Shown here: positions 1 to 5,269 of the stretch, piece by piece
Numbering within the stretch: the first letter of the stretch is position 1
Layout: each line of letters opens with the position of its first letter
Origin: Promethearchaeia archaeon
Lineage (GTDB): Archaea; Asgardarchaeota; Lokiarchaeia; Sigyniarchaeales; SOKP01
NCBI GenBank assembly: GCA_029856295.1
Contig: JAHQWS010000186.1
Location: 1 to 5,269, forward strand
DNA length: 5,269 bases
Direction: 5' to 3'
Translations under genes and position numbers: made by a program
The notes under the pieces: model-generated
What the model was told of the DNA's origin: nothing
What the model saw: the letters and a program-made list of their open reading frames with translations, nothing else
Database searches by the model: none

Positions 1-2
1 AT

Positions 3-830
3 AAACAATGGTGGTATTTTGAAGGATTAGATCCTACTCAAAAAATATACTATGTGTTCTTAGCATTAAAAGGCTTCCCTAAAAGTTATATTTCAATCAA
101 AATCATCGATTACAAAAGTGGAAATCGCTGGACAGAAGATTATCTCACGAAATTTAAAGCACAACCTGGAAACAAGGTTGATATTTTTGCAAAAGGTAAA
201 TGGGGGTTTATGAAATTTTATGGACAGGCAGAAGACCAATGGAATATTCAAGTAAAAACACAAGATATAGAAGTAGAATTTATCCAACGTCCTTTGGTAC
301 CGATTCATAGAAATAGACTTTATACTAAGAATATTAATTACTTCATTACTCAATTTATCAATAATGAGATGAGTGGTTCTTTAACAATTAAAAACAATAA
401 ATATCAAATTAAAGGATATGGATATTGTGAACACAACTGGGGTGTACAACCAGGACACTCAACCACTCATTGGCTTCATTTCTGGTCGCCAACCATAATC
501 GGAATAGTCATGGATTGCCGGTATGATTCAGGGATCGCGCATAATTATAATTATTTTTGGTATAAAGATAAGGGATTTTATTTACCTTCACCCTCTAATT
601 TCCATTACGATCCAGAAAGACCGATGGATGAATTTTCAATTCAATCGTCAGATTTAGAGCTTACAGTTATTCCAATCTATTCCCACTTTACTCGAAAAAA
701 GATATGGCCTATACTTAACATAGACTACCAAGAATTACTATTGTATGTTAAAGGATGGATATATCACAGGGGTGAAGAAATTAAAATAGATGGAATAGGA
801 AAACTTGATCATAATTTTAATAAATGGTGA
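3..830 (+). CDS. AttH/CrtC lipocalin-like family protein, 5' end outside the window
   Basis: The frame is open from the window edge to a TGA at 828-830, giving 275 visible residues; a GTG at 54 is internal, not the start. Seen: a QWWYFE motif at visible residues 2-7, and a GYGYCEHNWG segment at about 138-147 (nt 414-443), followed by a Trp/His-rich stretch (HWLHFWSP). The C-terminus is short and beta-rich (GIGKLDHNFNKW). The (E/Q)WWYF(D/E) and GxGYxxHNWG signatures mark the family that includes carotenoid 1,2-hydratase CrtC, AttH and fungal lipocalin-like pericyclases. Those proteins are twin beta-barrels that bind hydrophobic, often isoprenoid or polyketide, substrates. The reaction here cannot be told from sequence, and no carotenoid genes are nearby, so I do not call it CrtC. 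The missing N-terminus could hold a signal peptide. A paralogue begins at 5050. Family call fairly sure; function unknown. Confidence 0.75.
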   Translation, partial: KQWWYFEGLDPTQKIYYVFLALKGFPKSYISIKIIDYKSGNRWTEDYLTKFKAQPGNKVDIFAKGKWGFMKFYGQAEDQWNIQVKTQDIEVEFIQRPLVPIHRNRLYTKNINYFITQFINNEMSGSLTIKNNKYQIKGYGYCEHNWGVQPGHSTTHWLHFWSPTIIGIVMDCRYDSGIAHNYNYFWYKDKGFYLPSPSNFHYDPERPMDEFSIQSSDLELTVIPIYSHFTRKKIWPILNIDYQELLLYVKGWIYHRGEEIKIDGIGKLDHNFNKW

Positions 831-833
831 TAA

Positions 834-971
834 GTTATCGGAAGGATTACTCACGATCATTTCTGTTTATTAATATTTGGTCAAGGAGTTTGGAAAGATA
901 GTTTTACCAAAAAAATCTCTAAAGAAACAAAAACAAGCTTCTTCCACCTTTCAGGATATACAAAAGACAGT
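834..971 (+). other. Open frame without a usual start, continuous with the zinc-motif gene
   Basis: After the TGA and TAA at 828-833, the frame used by the gene at 972 is open for 46 codons with no ATG, GTG or TTG. By eye the translation looks like protein rather than spacer. It has GQGVWKDSF (879-905) before the CxCPxC motif, which can be laid beside the G(A/V)DxFDS segment that precedes the zinc motif in tRNA-guanine transglycosylases. An AAGGAG at 883-888 looks like a Shine-Dalgarno site, but no start follows it in this frame; the TTG at 890 in another frame hits TAG after three codons. The stretch is either the lost end of a longer ancestral gene, part of a protein begun at a rare codon (ATT 846 or ATA 873), or the trace of a frameshift. 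Confidence 0.35.
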
Positions 972-1382
972 TTGTTTTGCACATGTCCAATTTGTAATGC
1001 TCTTGTAAAATTATTTGATCCCCAAAATCCGGGGCAATATGTTGACTTTTGTGATCTATGTAAGGCATTATACAATAAATTAGAGAATATTAAAGGGCAG
1101 AATGAAGCGTTAATATTGTTTTCTCATCAACTTATTCCTGATATGAATCAGCTCCATGCTCTTACTCAAAGTTTACTTTCAAGTGAGAAAATAAAAAAAA
1201 TATATATTCTTGAAGTAGAGTATGAAAAGATTTCAAAACCAATTCCTTCTATATTAGACGCAATCATCCATAAAAGGTTAAAGAAATCTGAGTTCTATGA
1301 ATTGTTAGAAGCAAATAAATTTGAATATAGAGTAATTTTTGAAGTTTTTAAGGACAAAATTACTAAATACAGTGAGAATTAA
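972..1382 (+). CDS. Small zinc-motif protein resembling the C-terminal part of a tRNA-guanine transglycosylase; possible truncated gene
   Basis: This is 136 residues from the first usual start (TTG), although coding-like sequence continues in frame back to 834 (182 residues). Seen: Cys3-x-Cys5-Pro-x-Cys8, a second pair Cys27-x2-Cys30, then LFSHQL around His52 and a Lys/Glu-rich helical tail. Tgt enzymes end in a CxCx2C...H zinc site followed by an HNL helix; archaeal ones often read CxCPVC. The match in order is suggestive, but the gap from Cys8 to His52 is longer than in a standard Tgt and holds the extra Cys pair. The catalytic TIM barrel with its Asp residues is absent, so it cannot be a complete transglycosylase. 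It may be a decayed tgt remnant, an accessory zinc-binding RNA-modification subunit, or an unrelated zinc ribbon. No good ribosome-binding site precedes the TTG. The stop lies 4 bp before the next gene, which suggests co-transcription. Coding is moderately likely; the Tgt link is tentative. Confidence 0.5.
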   Translation: MFCTCPICNALVKLFDPQNPGQYVDFCDLCKALYNKLENIKGQNEALILFSHQLIPDMNQLHALTQSLLSSEKIKKIYILEVEYEKISKPIPSILDAIIHKRLKKSEFYELLEANKFEYRVIFEVFKDKITKYSEN

Positions 1383-1386
1383 AAGC

Positions 1387-2346
1387 ATGAATAATAGGAA
1401 GCGTGGATTTTACAGTATTATTCATAATGATGGTATCGATGTTTCAGTCCCTGCGTACTGTCATTTTACTATCGGAACATCTCCCTATTACGCACATCAA
1501 CACGGACTGGCTATTGATATTTACCAAGATCTCTCGTTAAAAAATTATGAAGTTTTAAGTCCGATATCTGGAGAAGTGATAAAAACTAAATCTTTAATTG
1601 CGCCTAAACCAAAATTCCATAATGGTATAAGTAAAGATTATCTTACTTTAATAAGTAATTCACACAGACCAGAAATAGTATATAAGATCTTACATGTAAA
1701 ACCGGCTGTTAAGGTAGGGGAAAAAGTCGAAATCGGGGATTCTTTAGGAACAACTATTCGGAATGGATATTTTGCATATTGGTCTAGCCCTCATTTACAT
1801 TTAGAAATCAGACCAATTAGGGATGCAATTCGTGCGAGAGGTGGAAAGCAATTCTCACTTAACATTGCAGATAAGAACGAAATAGCTGGTAATAAAAATA
1901 ATTTTTACATGGAAAAAATTCCTATTATAATTAAAGCAGTTTATCCAGAATTAATATTGGTTAGTTTTCCGAATAACTTATATCACTCCATTGATCCCAT
2001 TTTTGGAGTTAAGGGTAAAATTGATAATGTAACATGTATACTGGATGGAGGAATTCCAATATATAAAAGCGGTGTCGCTATTTTCCAGAATGATTATAAC
2101 CGAACTACTCCTAGTGAGTTATATTTCAATAATGAAACAATAGGAACACTAACTGGATATCGTGGAAAACTAGGATTTATTAAATTTGATCAAGTGAAGT
2201 TTGCCCTAAATAATAAGGAAATACGGGGTGTTTCATTTTTCCTAGCAAATTCGGTACCGCTTATAAAACTAATTCCTTTGAGCAAAAACGAGTTCTCTTT
2301 TCACTTAAACTCTATTCAATATTTAACTATTCTAAAAAATAGTTAA
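1387..2346 (+). CDS. M23/LytM-type metallopeptidase-like protein with a C-terminal extension
   Basis: This is 319 residues from the ATG at 1387. The frame is open back to 1339, but that part overlaps the previous gene, so the ATG is preferred. Residues about 22-145 match the M23 fold in order: YYAHQHGLAIDIY (His37 or His39, Asp44), a beta-barrel stretch (LSPISGEVI), KILHV (His103), VKVGEKVEIGDSLG, and PHLHLEIRP (His136, His138). In M23 enzymes these supply the zinc ligands and catalytic His for cutting glycine-containing or cell-wall peptides. The first motif is spaced H-x4-D instead of the usual H-x3-D. About 145 beta-rich residues of unknown nature follow (175-319). No signal peptide or membrane segment is seen, so a cytosolic location is expected, which is odd for an M23 protein and more so in an archaeon without murein. 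It starts 4 bp after the zinc-motif gene, with only weak Shine-Dalgarno resemblance (GTGAG at 1373-1377). Fold fairly sure; substrate unknown. Confidence 0.75.
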   Translation: MNNRKRGFYSIIHNDGIDVSVPAYCHFTIGTSPYYAHQHGLAIDIYQDLSLKNYEVLSPISGEVIKTKSLIAPKPKFHNGISKDYLTLISNSHRPEIVYKILHVKPAVKVGEKVEIGDSLGTTIRNGYFAYWSSPHLHLEIRPIRDAIRARGGKQFSLNIADKNEIAGNKNNFYMEKIPIIIKAVYPELILVSFPNNLYHSIDPIFGVKGKIDNVTCILDGGIPIYKSGVAIFQNDYNRTTPSELYFNNETIGTLTGYRGKLGFIKFDQVKFALNNKEIRGVSFFLANSVPLIKLIPLSKNEFSFHLNSIQYLTILKNS

Positions 2347-2351
2347 AAAAA
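2322..2351 (-). terminator. AT-rich hairpin with T-tracts at a convergent junction
   Basis: A perfect 10-bp inverted repeat (2322-2331 with 2338-2347, loop of 6) covers the stop codon of the M23-like gene. Read on the minus strand, the end of the UroD-like gene is followed within about 50 bases by T7 (2351-2345) and T6 (2339-2334). Archaeal transcription commonly ends at such U-rich runs. The stem has only one G-C pair, so the T-tracts are probably what matters. On the plus strand no strong T-run follows the M23-like gene. Confidence 0.4.
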
Positions 2352-2382
2352 TATGAAAATCAATTGATAACGATAAGTTCTC

Positions 2383-3546
2383 TTAATTTGCATTAAGATT
2401 TAATGGATATTTTCCAAATCGCAAACCCGCTTCGACCATCCATTTGATTCGGTCAATTTTCATTCCTGGATGGAAATTAGACGAGGAAATCATGAATCCT
2501 CCCCCATATCCTAAAGCGCTTATTGCGTCCTTTACAGCTTCTTCAACTAATTCCTTTGATCCATCTACTAATACATGTTTGGTGTCAATATTTCCAATTA
2601 AACATAACTTATCTCCAATTTTTTTTTTAACTAAATAAGGATCGACAAAAGGAAGTTCTAAGCATTGGAGGGCATCGAAGCTAGATTCCACAATAAAATC
2701 TAAAAGAGTAGTAATATCTCCATCTGTATGCAATATATATTTTCCACCCCAATTATGTATTTCTTCGGCAACCTGTTGATAACAAGGCAATAAATATTTA
2801 TTTAAAATTTTTGGATTGGTCATTGGGCCGGATCGGAATGCAATATCTCCCCCTTCCATAAATATTTTCGCACCAGAATCTTTATATGCTCTAAAAACAG
2901 TTAGAACGAATTCCGTTGTATAATCAAAACGCTCTTTAACTAATTTTAGATCATTTTTTAAAGCACGAGCAAAATGACTCATTCCCATTCCCTGCCATAC
3001 AGGAGGAAATATAGAAGCCAAGCTATTTTGAGCCACAATACAAATTTCACTTTTAGCTCTTTTGCATCTACGTTCCACTCCTCTATAAAATTTTTTAGCA
3101 TTCCTATAAATCTCCTTGAAATCTGGTTTAGGAAAACTTTCCCAATCACTTCTATCCTTTATTGATCCTCCATAATAATCAGGATAGACATTTCCTTCTA
3201 TATTCTTAATTTTATGGCATTTACCGAAAATATCTCCCATCTCATTCTTACTTTCAAGTATAAAGGGTATGTAGCCAGCCCCACATGCATCAAACCCTAT
3301 TTGAGATGCTGCAATTGCCGCCTTTGAAAAAACTGAAATTTGCATATCTGGCACAATACCATTTATCATTTCAAGCCAGTTCTCTGGATTTTGCTCCTCC
3401 ATCTCATCCATAATTTCAAATGCGGATTTATTTTGTTTTCCTAGAATCTCATCCGCAAGGCTTCCATCTATACCAGGAGTAAAGAGTGGGATTCTATCAG
3501 GCTCTTCTAAATTTAAAGCAGCCCAAACACGTTCAAAACTATTCAT
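2383..3546 (-). CDS. UroD/MtaA-family protein, likely methyltransferase-like
   Basis: This is 387 residues, starting MNSFERVWAALNLEEPDRIP, the usual opening of the UroD/MtaA/CmuA superfamily. Seen: EGGD (231-234) on a barrel strand, ILHTDGD with His273 and Asp275, LIGNIDT (316-322), GYGGGFMISSSN (346-357) and a terminal FGKYP. It lacks the Arg-rich RQAGR substrate loop of true uroporphyrinogen decarboxylase, so a role in haem synthesis is unlikely. Relatives such as MtaA and MtbA carry methyl groups between a corrinoid protein and coenzyme M, using a zinc site of HxCG plus a later Cys. Here the motif is HTDG and the later position is Ser-rich, so the metal site is altered or absent. No corrinoid protein or MtaB-like partner is visible. 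It is the second minus-strand gene, 102 bp after the acetyltransferase. The ATG has no Shine-Dalgarno site but has AT boxes upstream, fitting a leaderless transcript. Family sure; substrate unknown. Confidence 0.88.
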   Translation of the reverse strand: MNSFERVWAALNLEEPDRIPLFTPGIDGSLADEILGKQNKSAFEIMDEMEEQNPENWLEMINGIVPDMQISVFSKAAIAASQIGFDACGAGYIPFILESKNEMGDIFGKCHKIKNIEGNVYPDYYGGSIKDRSDWESFPKPDFKEIYRNAKKFYRGVERRCKRAKSEICIVAQNSLASIFPPVWQGMGMSHFARALKNDLKLVKERFDYTTEFVLTVFRAYKDSGAKIFMEGGDIAFRSGPMTNPKILNKYLLPCYQQVAEEIHNWGGKYILHTDGDITTLLDFIVESSFDALQCLELPFVDPYLVKKKIGDKLCLIGNIDTKHVLVDGSKELVEEAVKDAISALGYGGGFMISSSNFHPGMKIDRIKWMVEAGLRFGKYPLNLNAN

Positions 3547-3570
3547 ATATATATTTGTGATTTAAACTTT

Positions 3571-3576
3571 TTTAAA
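3571..3576 (-). promoter_or_regulatory. Possible TATA-like box for the UroD-like gene
   Basis: TTTAAA lies 25-30 bases upstream of the minus-strand ATG at 3546, the spacing expected of an archaeal TATA box for a leaderless mRNA. A second TTTAAA sits at 3561-3566. No Shine-Dalgarno sequence precedes this ATG. The whole 3547-3648 spacer is very AT-rich, so the box could be chance. Confidence 0.3.
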
Positions 3577-3648
3577 TGTGTTCTTAATAATTATTTTTTA
3601 AAATATCAAAACCAAATTATATGAATTTATGAATAATAATAAGACATT

Positions 3649-4926
3649 TTAATAATATGTATCAGGATATGAAACCTTTTTTGGAAACATTACATCAATC
3701 AATAATTTCGACGATGGCTTCACGATCGCATCATCAATAATATAATTAATTTCTTCCATTGATTTATCGCTAAGAAGCAATTTAAACAATAAAGAACCTG
3801 GAATTCTAAGATCGTATTTTTCTGGATCATGATAACCTTTAATAAGTGTTATTTTAGTGATTATTCCGTTTATAAAATTTAATTCAATGTTATCTTGGTA
3901 ATTGCTAATGATAATATTTCTTGAAAAACCCTTATATAGTGAATTCTTAATCCTCTGTTCAATAATGGATTTTATTGATTTAAAGAATAACTCTAGGTTA
4001 GGAATCTTTAGTTGCCATCCATATCTGTAAAGTGGGATTCCTCCCAAATTAAAAATAAATTTTCCAAATTCAGAATCTTGTCTTACATGAAGTTGTATAT
4101 CTGAATTATTCTTATTCTCATGAATATTCTTTACAAATTGAAGAATTTTAATCATTTGTTGATAAGTAAGTCGAGGGCCATTAATCGTATATGCCATATT
4201 ATCATATGACATACCTATTGAGAAATATGCAACATTTTGGACTGTATCTACTATTATATATGTTGATAACCTGTTATCGTTAAACTCCTCTTTAAAAAAC
4301 CTATAAACAAAACCTTCTCTATCAAATTTATTTACAATATAGAACTGCTGATGAAAGTTATCATATAAAGTTTGGATAAGTTTTAAATCTTGAAGATTAG
4401 CCTTTCTAATTTTTAGATTCCCATATTCCTTATCTGGAATTTTATTACTTGATAAAGTGATTCGATCATCTAATGGAAATACATATTCATAACCAAAACG
4501 TCTGTAATAATAAGGTATGCCTCGGATCACAGAAAATACATATTTTCTTTCAGCCATGGCTTTTTCAAATATTTCATTCAATTTGACAATAAATCCCCTT
4601 CCGCGATATTCTTCTAATGTACCTACAAGTCCCATTTCGCATATAGGTATTGTCAAATCCCCAATATTCCATTCAAGAGGACATAATGTTAGTCCAGAGA
4701 TAATTTTACCTGTATCATTTGCTTCTATATATAGCCATAATACTCCCTCTCTTCTCGGATGTTCCAAGAATAAGCCCTCAATATATTCTTTGGTATGTCC
4801 ACCATGAACTGTAATATTTAATTCTAAAATACGAGAGAGCACTTCTATATTGTCCATACTACCCTTAGCGACTCGAAGTGTAAATTGATCATCAATTTTT
4901 TGAAAATATCCTTGAACAATCTTCAT
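3649..4926 (-). CDS. Eis-type GNAT N-acetyltransferase with C-terminal SCP2-like domain
   Basis: This is 425 residues, close to the roughly 400 of Eis-family proteins, with the same three-part plan. An N-terminal GNAT domain (about 15-150) carries the acetyl-CoA loop VGTLEEYRGRGFI (101-113; Arg108, Gly109, Gly111). A second GNAT-like domain spans about 168-310, and an SCP2/sterol-carrier-like domain about 325-425. The YYRRFGYEY stretch puts Tyr141 where Eis has its general acid Tyr126. Eis also uses its C-terminal carboxylate in catalysis; this protein ends in Tyr-Tyr, consistent with a free terminus packed in the active site. Mycobacterial Eis acetylates aminoglycosides and protein lysines; the substrate here is unknown. 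The protein is expected in the cytosol, probably as an oligomer. The start is set by AGAGGT five bases before the ATG. It lies upstream of the UroD-like gene on the same strand and diverges from the gene at 5050. Confidence 0.85.
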   Translation of the reverse strand: MKIVQGYFQKIDDQFTLRVAKGSMDNIEVLSRILELNITVHGGHTKEYIEGLFLEHPRREGVLWLYIEANDTGKIISGLTLCPLEWNIGDLTIPICEMGLVGTLEEYRGRGFIVKLNEIFEKAMAERKYVFSVIRGIPYYYRRFGYEYVFPLDDRITLSSNKIPDKEYGNLKIRKANLQDLKLIQTLYDNFHQQFYIVNKFDREGFVYRFFKEEFNDNRLSTYIIVDTVQNVAYFSIGMSYDNMAYTINGPRLTYQQMIKILQFVKNIHENKNNSDIQLHVRQDSEFGKFIFNLGGIPLYRYGWQLKIPNLELFFKSIKSIIEQRIKNSLYKGFSRNIIISNYQDNIELNFINGIITKITLIKGYHDPEKYDLRIPGSLLFKLLLSDKSMEEINYIIDDAIVKPSSKLLIDVMFPKKVSYPDTYY

Positions 4927-4931
4927 GGTAA

Positions 4932-4937
4932 ACCTCT
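4932..4937 (-). promoter_or_regulatory. Shine-Dalgarno site of the Eis-type gene
   Basis: On the minus strand AGAGGT stands five bases before the ATG at 4926. It supports this start and is the only clear, well-placed ribosome-binding site in the window. Confidence 0.65.
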
Positions 4938-5049
4938 GATTTTAGTAATTTAAGATTAATTCTTATAATTTATTAAGAATATTAAGATTTTTATCTATAG
5001 ATGGTTTTTAATTTTTATAGTTGTTAAAAACTAAACTTTATGTAGTATT
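4938..5049. promoter_or_regulatory. Divergent promoter region between the Eis-type gene and the second AttH/CrtC-like gene
   Basis: The spacer must hold promoters for both directions. For the plus strand, TTTTTATAG at 5012-5020 is TATA-like and about 30 bases before the ATG at 5050; with no Shine-Dalgarno site there, a leaderless or very short leader is likely. For the minus strand, AT-rich TATA-like sequence lies around 4962-4972. The octamer TTAAGATT occurs twice in direct orientation (4950-4957 and 4982-4989), 32 bp apart. An inverted repeat, ATTCTT/AAGAAT (4959-4964 and 4975-4980), lies between them. These could be operator half-sites, or chance in AT-rich DNA. Confidence 0.35.
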
Positions 5050-5269
5050 ATGTCAGATAAAATAAAGGAAGGTTGGACTGGACCTGGTCGAAAGGATGGA
5101 GTAATAACACCTTTCAAACCAGAATATGATGCATTGCATATAGACGTAAACAAGAAAGGTTATTTTGAATGGTGGTATTTTGATTCCCGTCTTGAAGGAG
5201 GTTATACTGCAGTTGGGTTTTTTAGAGCTGCTCATGAGCGAACTGGTAAAACATCAGTGGAAATCATGA
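5050..5269 (+). CDS. AttH/CrtC lipocalin-like family protein, 3' end outside the window
   Basis: 73 codons are visible from the ATG at 5050, open to the window edge. An in-frame TAA at 5032-5034 and the lack of another usual start fix this ATG. Seen: a polar N-terminus without a signal peptide, then GYFEWWYFDSRLEGGYTAVGF (split around Trp41-Trp42-Tyr43-Phe44-Asp45), the entry motif of the first lipocalin-like barrel in the AttH/CrtC family. The later HNWG-type motif would lie beyond the window. Nucleotides 5168-5183 are identical to 7-22 in the gene at the left edge, so the two are relatives in the same orientation. The N-terminus suggests a cytosolic protein; substrate and reaction are unknown. 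It is transcribed away from the Eis-type gene. Confidence 0.75.
   Translation, partial: MSDKIKEGWTGPGRKDGVITPFKPEYDALHIDVNKKGYFEWWYFDSRLEGGYTAVGFFRAAHERTGKTSVEIM

Noticed and set aside
54..56. GTG at 54 as the start of the left-edge gene
   Set aside because: The frame is open to the window edge, and the conserved WWYF motif lies upstream of this codon.
93..353. Minus-strand 86-codon open frame
   Set aside because: It lies wholly opposite the AttH/CrtC-like gene, and its product has no recognisable motif; it is a shadow.
829..839. Palindrome GATAAGTTATC at the end of the left-edge gene, with GATAAC/GTTATC at 4265-4278 and GATAA repeats near 2366-2376
   Set aside because: The copies are short, differ in spacing, and one lies inside a coding region; chance in AT-rich DNA is the simpler reading.
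881..1075. Minus-strand 64-codon open frame
   Set aside because: It overlaps the coding-like frame with the CxCPxC motif on the plus strand and shows no motif of its own.
1339..1386. Earlier TTG start for the M23-like gene
   Set aside because: It would overlap the end of the zinc-motif gene by 44 bases in another frame, the added residues do not resemble the family, and a proper ATG lies at 1387.
3547..3648. Possible small gene or RNA in the spacer between the two minus-strand genes
   Set aside because: It is low-complexity AT-rich sequence with no sizeable frame and no GC-bearing stem; only possible promoter boxes were kept.
4517..4807. Plus-strand 96-codon open frame
   Set aside because: It is antisense to the GNAT acetyl-CoA-binding region of the Eis-type gene, and its product looks like a reversed-frame shadow.
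1..5269. tRNA genes, CRISPR arrays, insertion sequences or a defence cassette
   Set aside because: I saw no cloverleaf-like GC-rich segment, no regular repeat-spacer pattern, no transposase and no paired terminal repeats on either strand.

Overview
The window is a strongly AT-rich stretch with six protein-coding units and only short spacers, and no RNA gene, CRISPR array or transposon that I can see. The most likely source is an archaeon, perhaps of the Asgard (Lokiarchaeia-like) group. This rests on the Lys/Ile/Asn-rich proteins, an archaeal-looking CxCPxC zinc motif, a UroD/MtaA-type methyltransferase-like protein of the kind common in those genomes, and starts without a Shine-Dalgarno site but with AT boxes upstream. 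This is inference; an AT-rich anaerobic bacterium is not excluded.

Layout. The left edge (3-830, +) is a gene of the AttH/CrtC lipocalin-like family, missing its 5' end. After it comes an open frame with no usual start codon that leads into a small zinc-motif protein (972-1382, +), which resembles the C-terminal end of a tRNA-guanine transglycosylase. Four bases later begins an M23/LytM-type metallopeptidase-like protein without a signal peptide (1387-2346, +). A convergent junction with a hairpin and T-tracts separates these from a minus-strand pair: a UroD/MtaA-like protein (2383-3546) and, upstream of it, an Eis-type GNAT acetyltransferase (3649-4926). A 123-bp divergent spacer follows. 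Then the 5' end of a second AttH/CrtC-like gene (5050-5269, +) runs off the right edge.

How the genes might work together. The two lipocalin-like genes at the two edges point the same way and share an exact 16-base stretch over their WWYF motif. The region may therefore be a patch holding several members of one family that act on hydrophobic substrates. The 4-bp gap between the zinc-motif gene and the M23-like gene suggests they are co-expressed. The UroD-like and Eis-like genes share a strand but are 102 bp apart and may have separate promoters. I see no single pathway that joins all six, and no clear new defence or mobile system.
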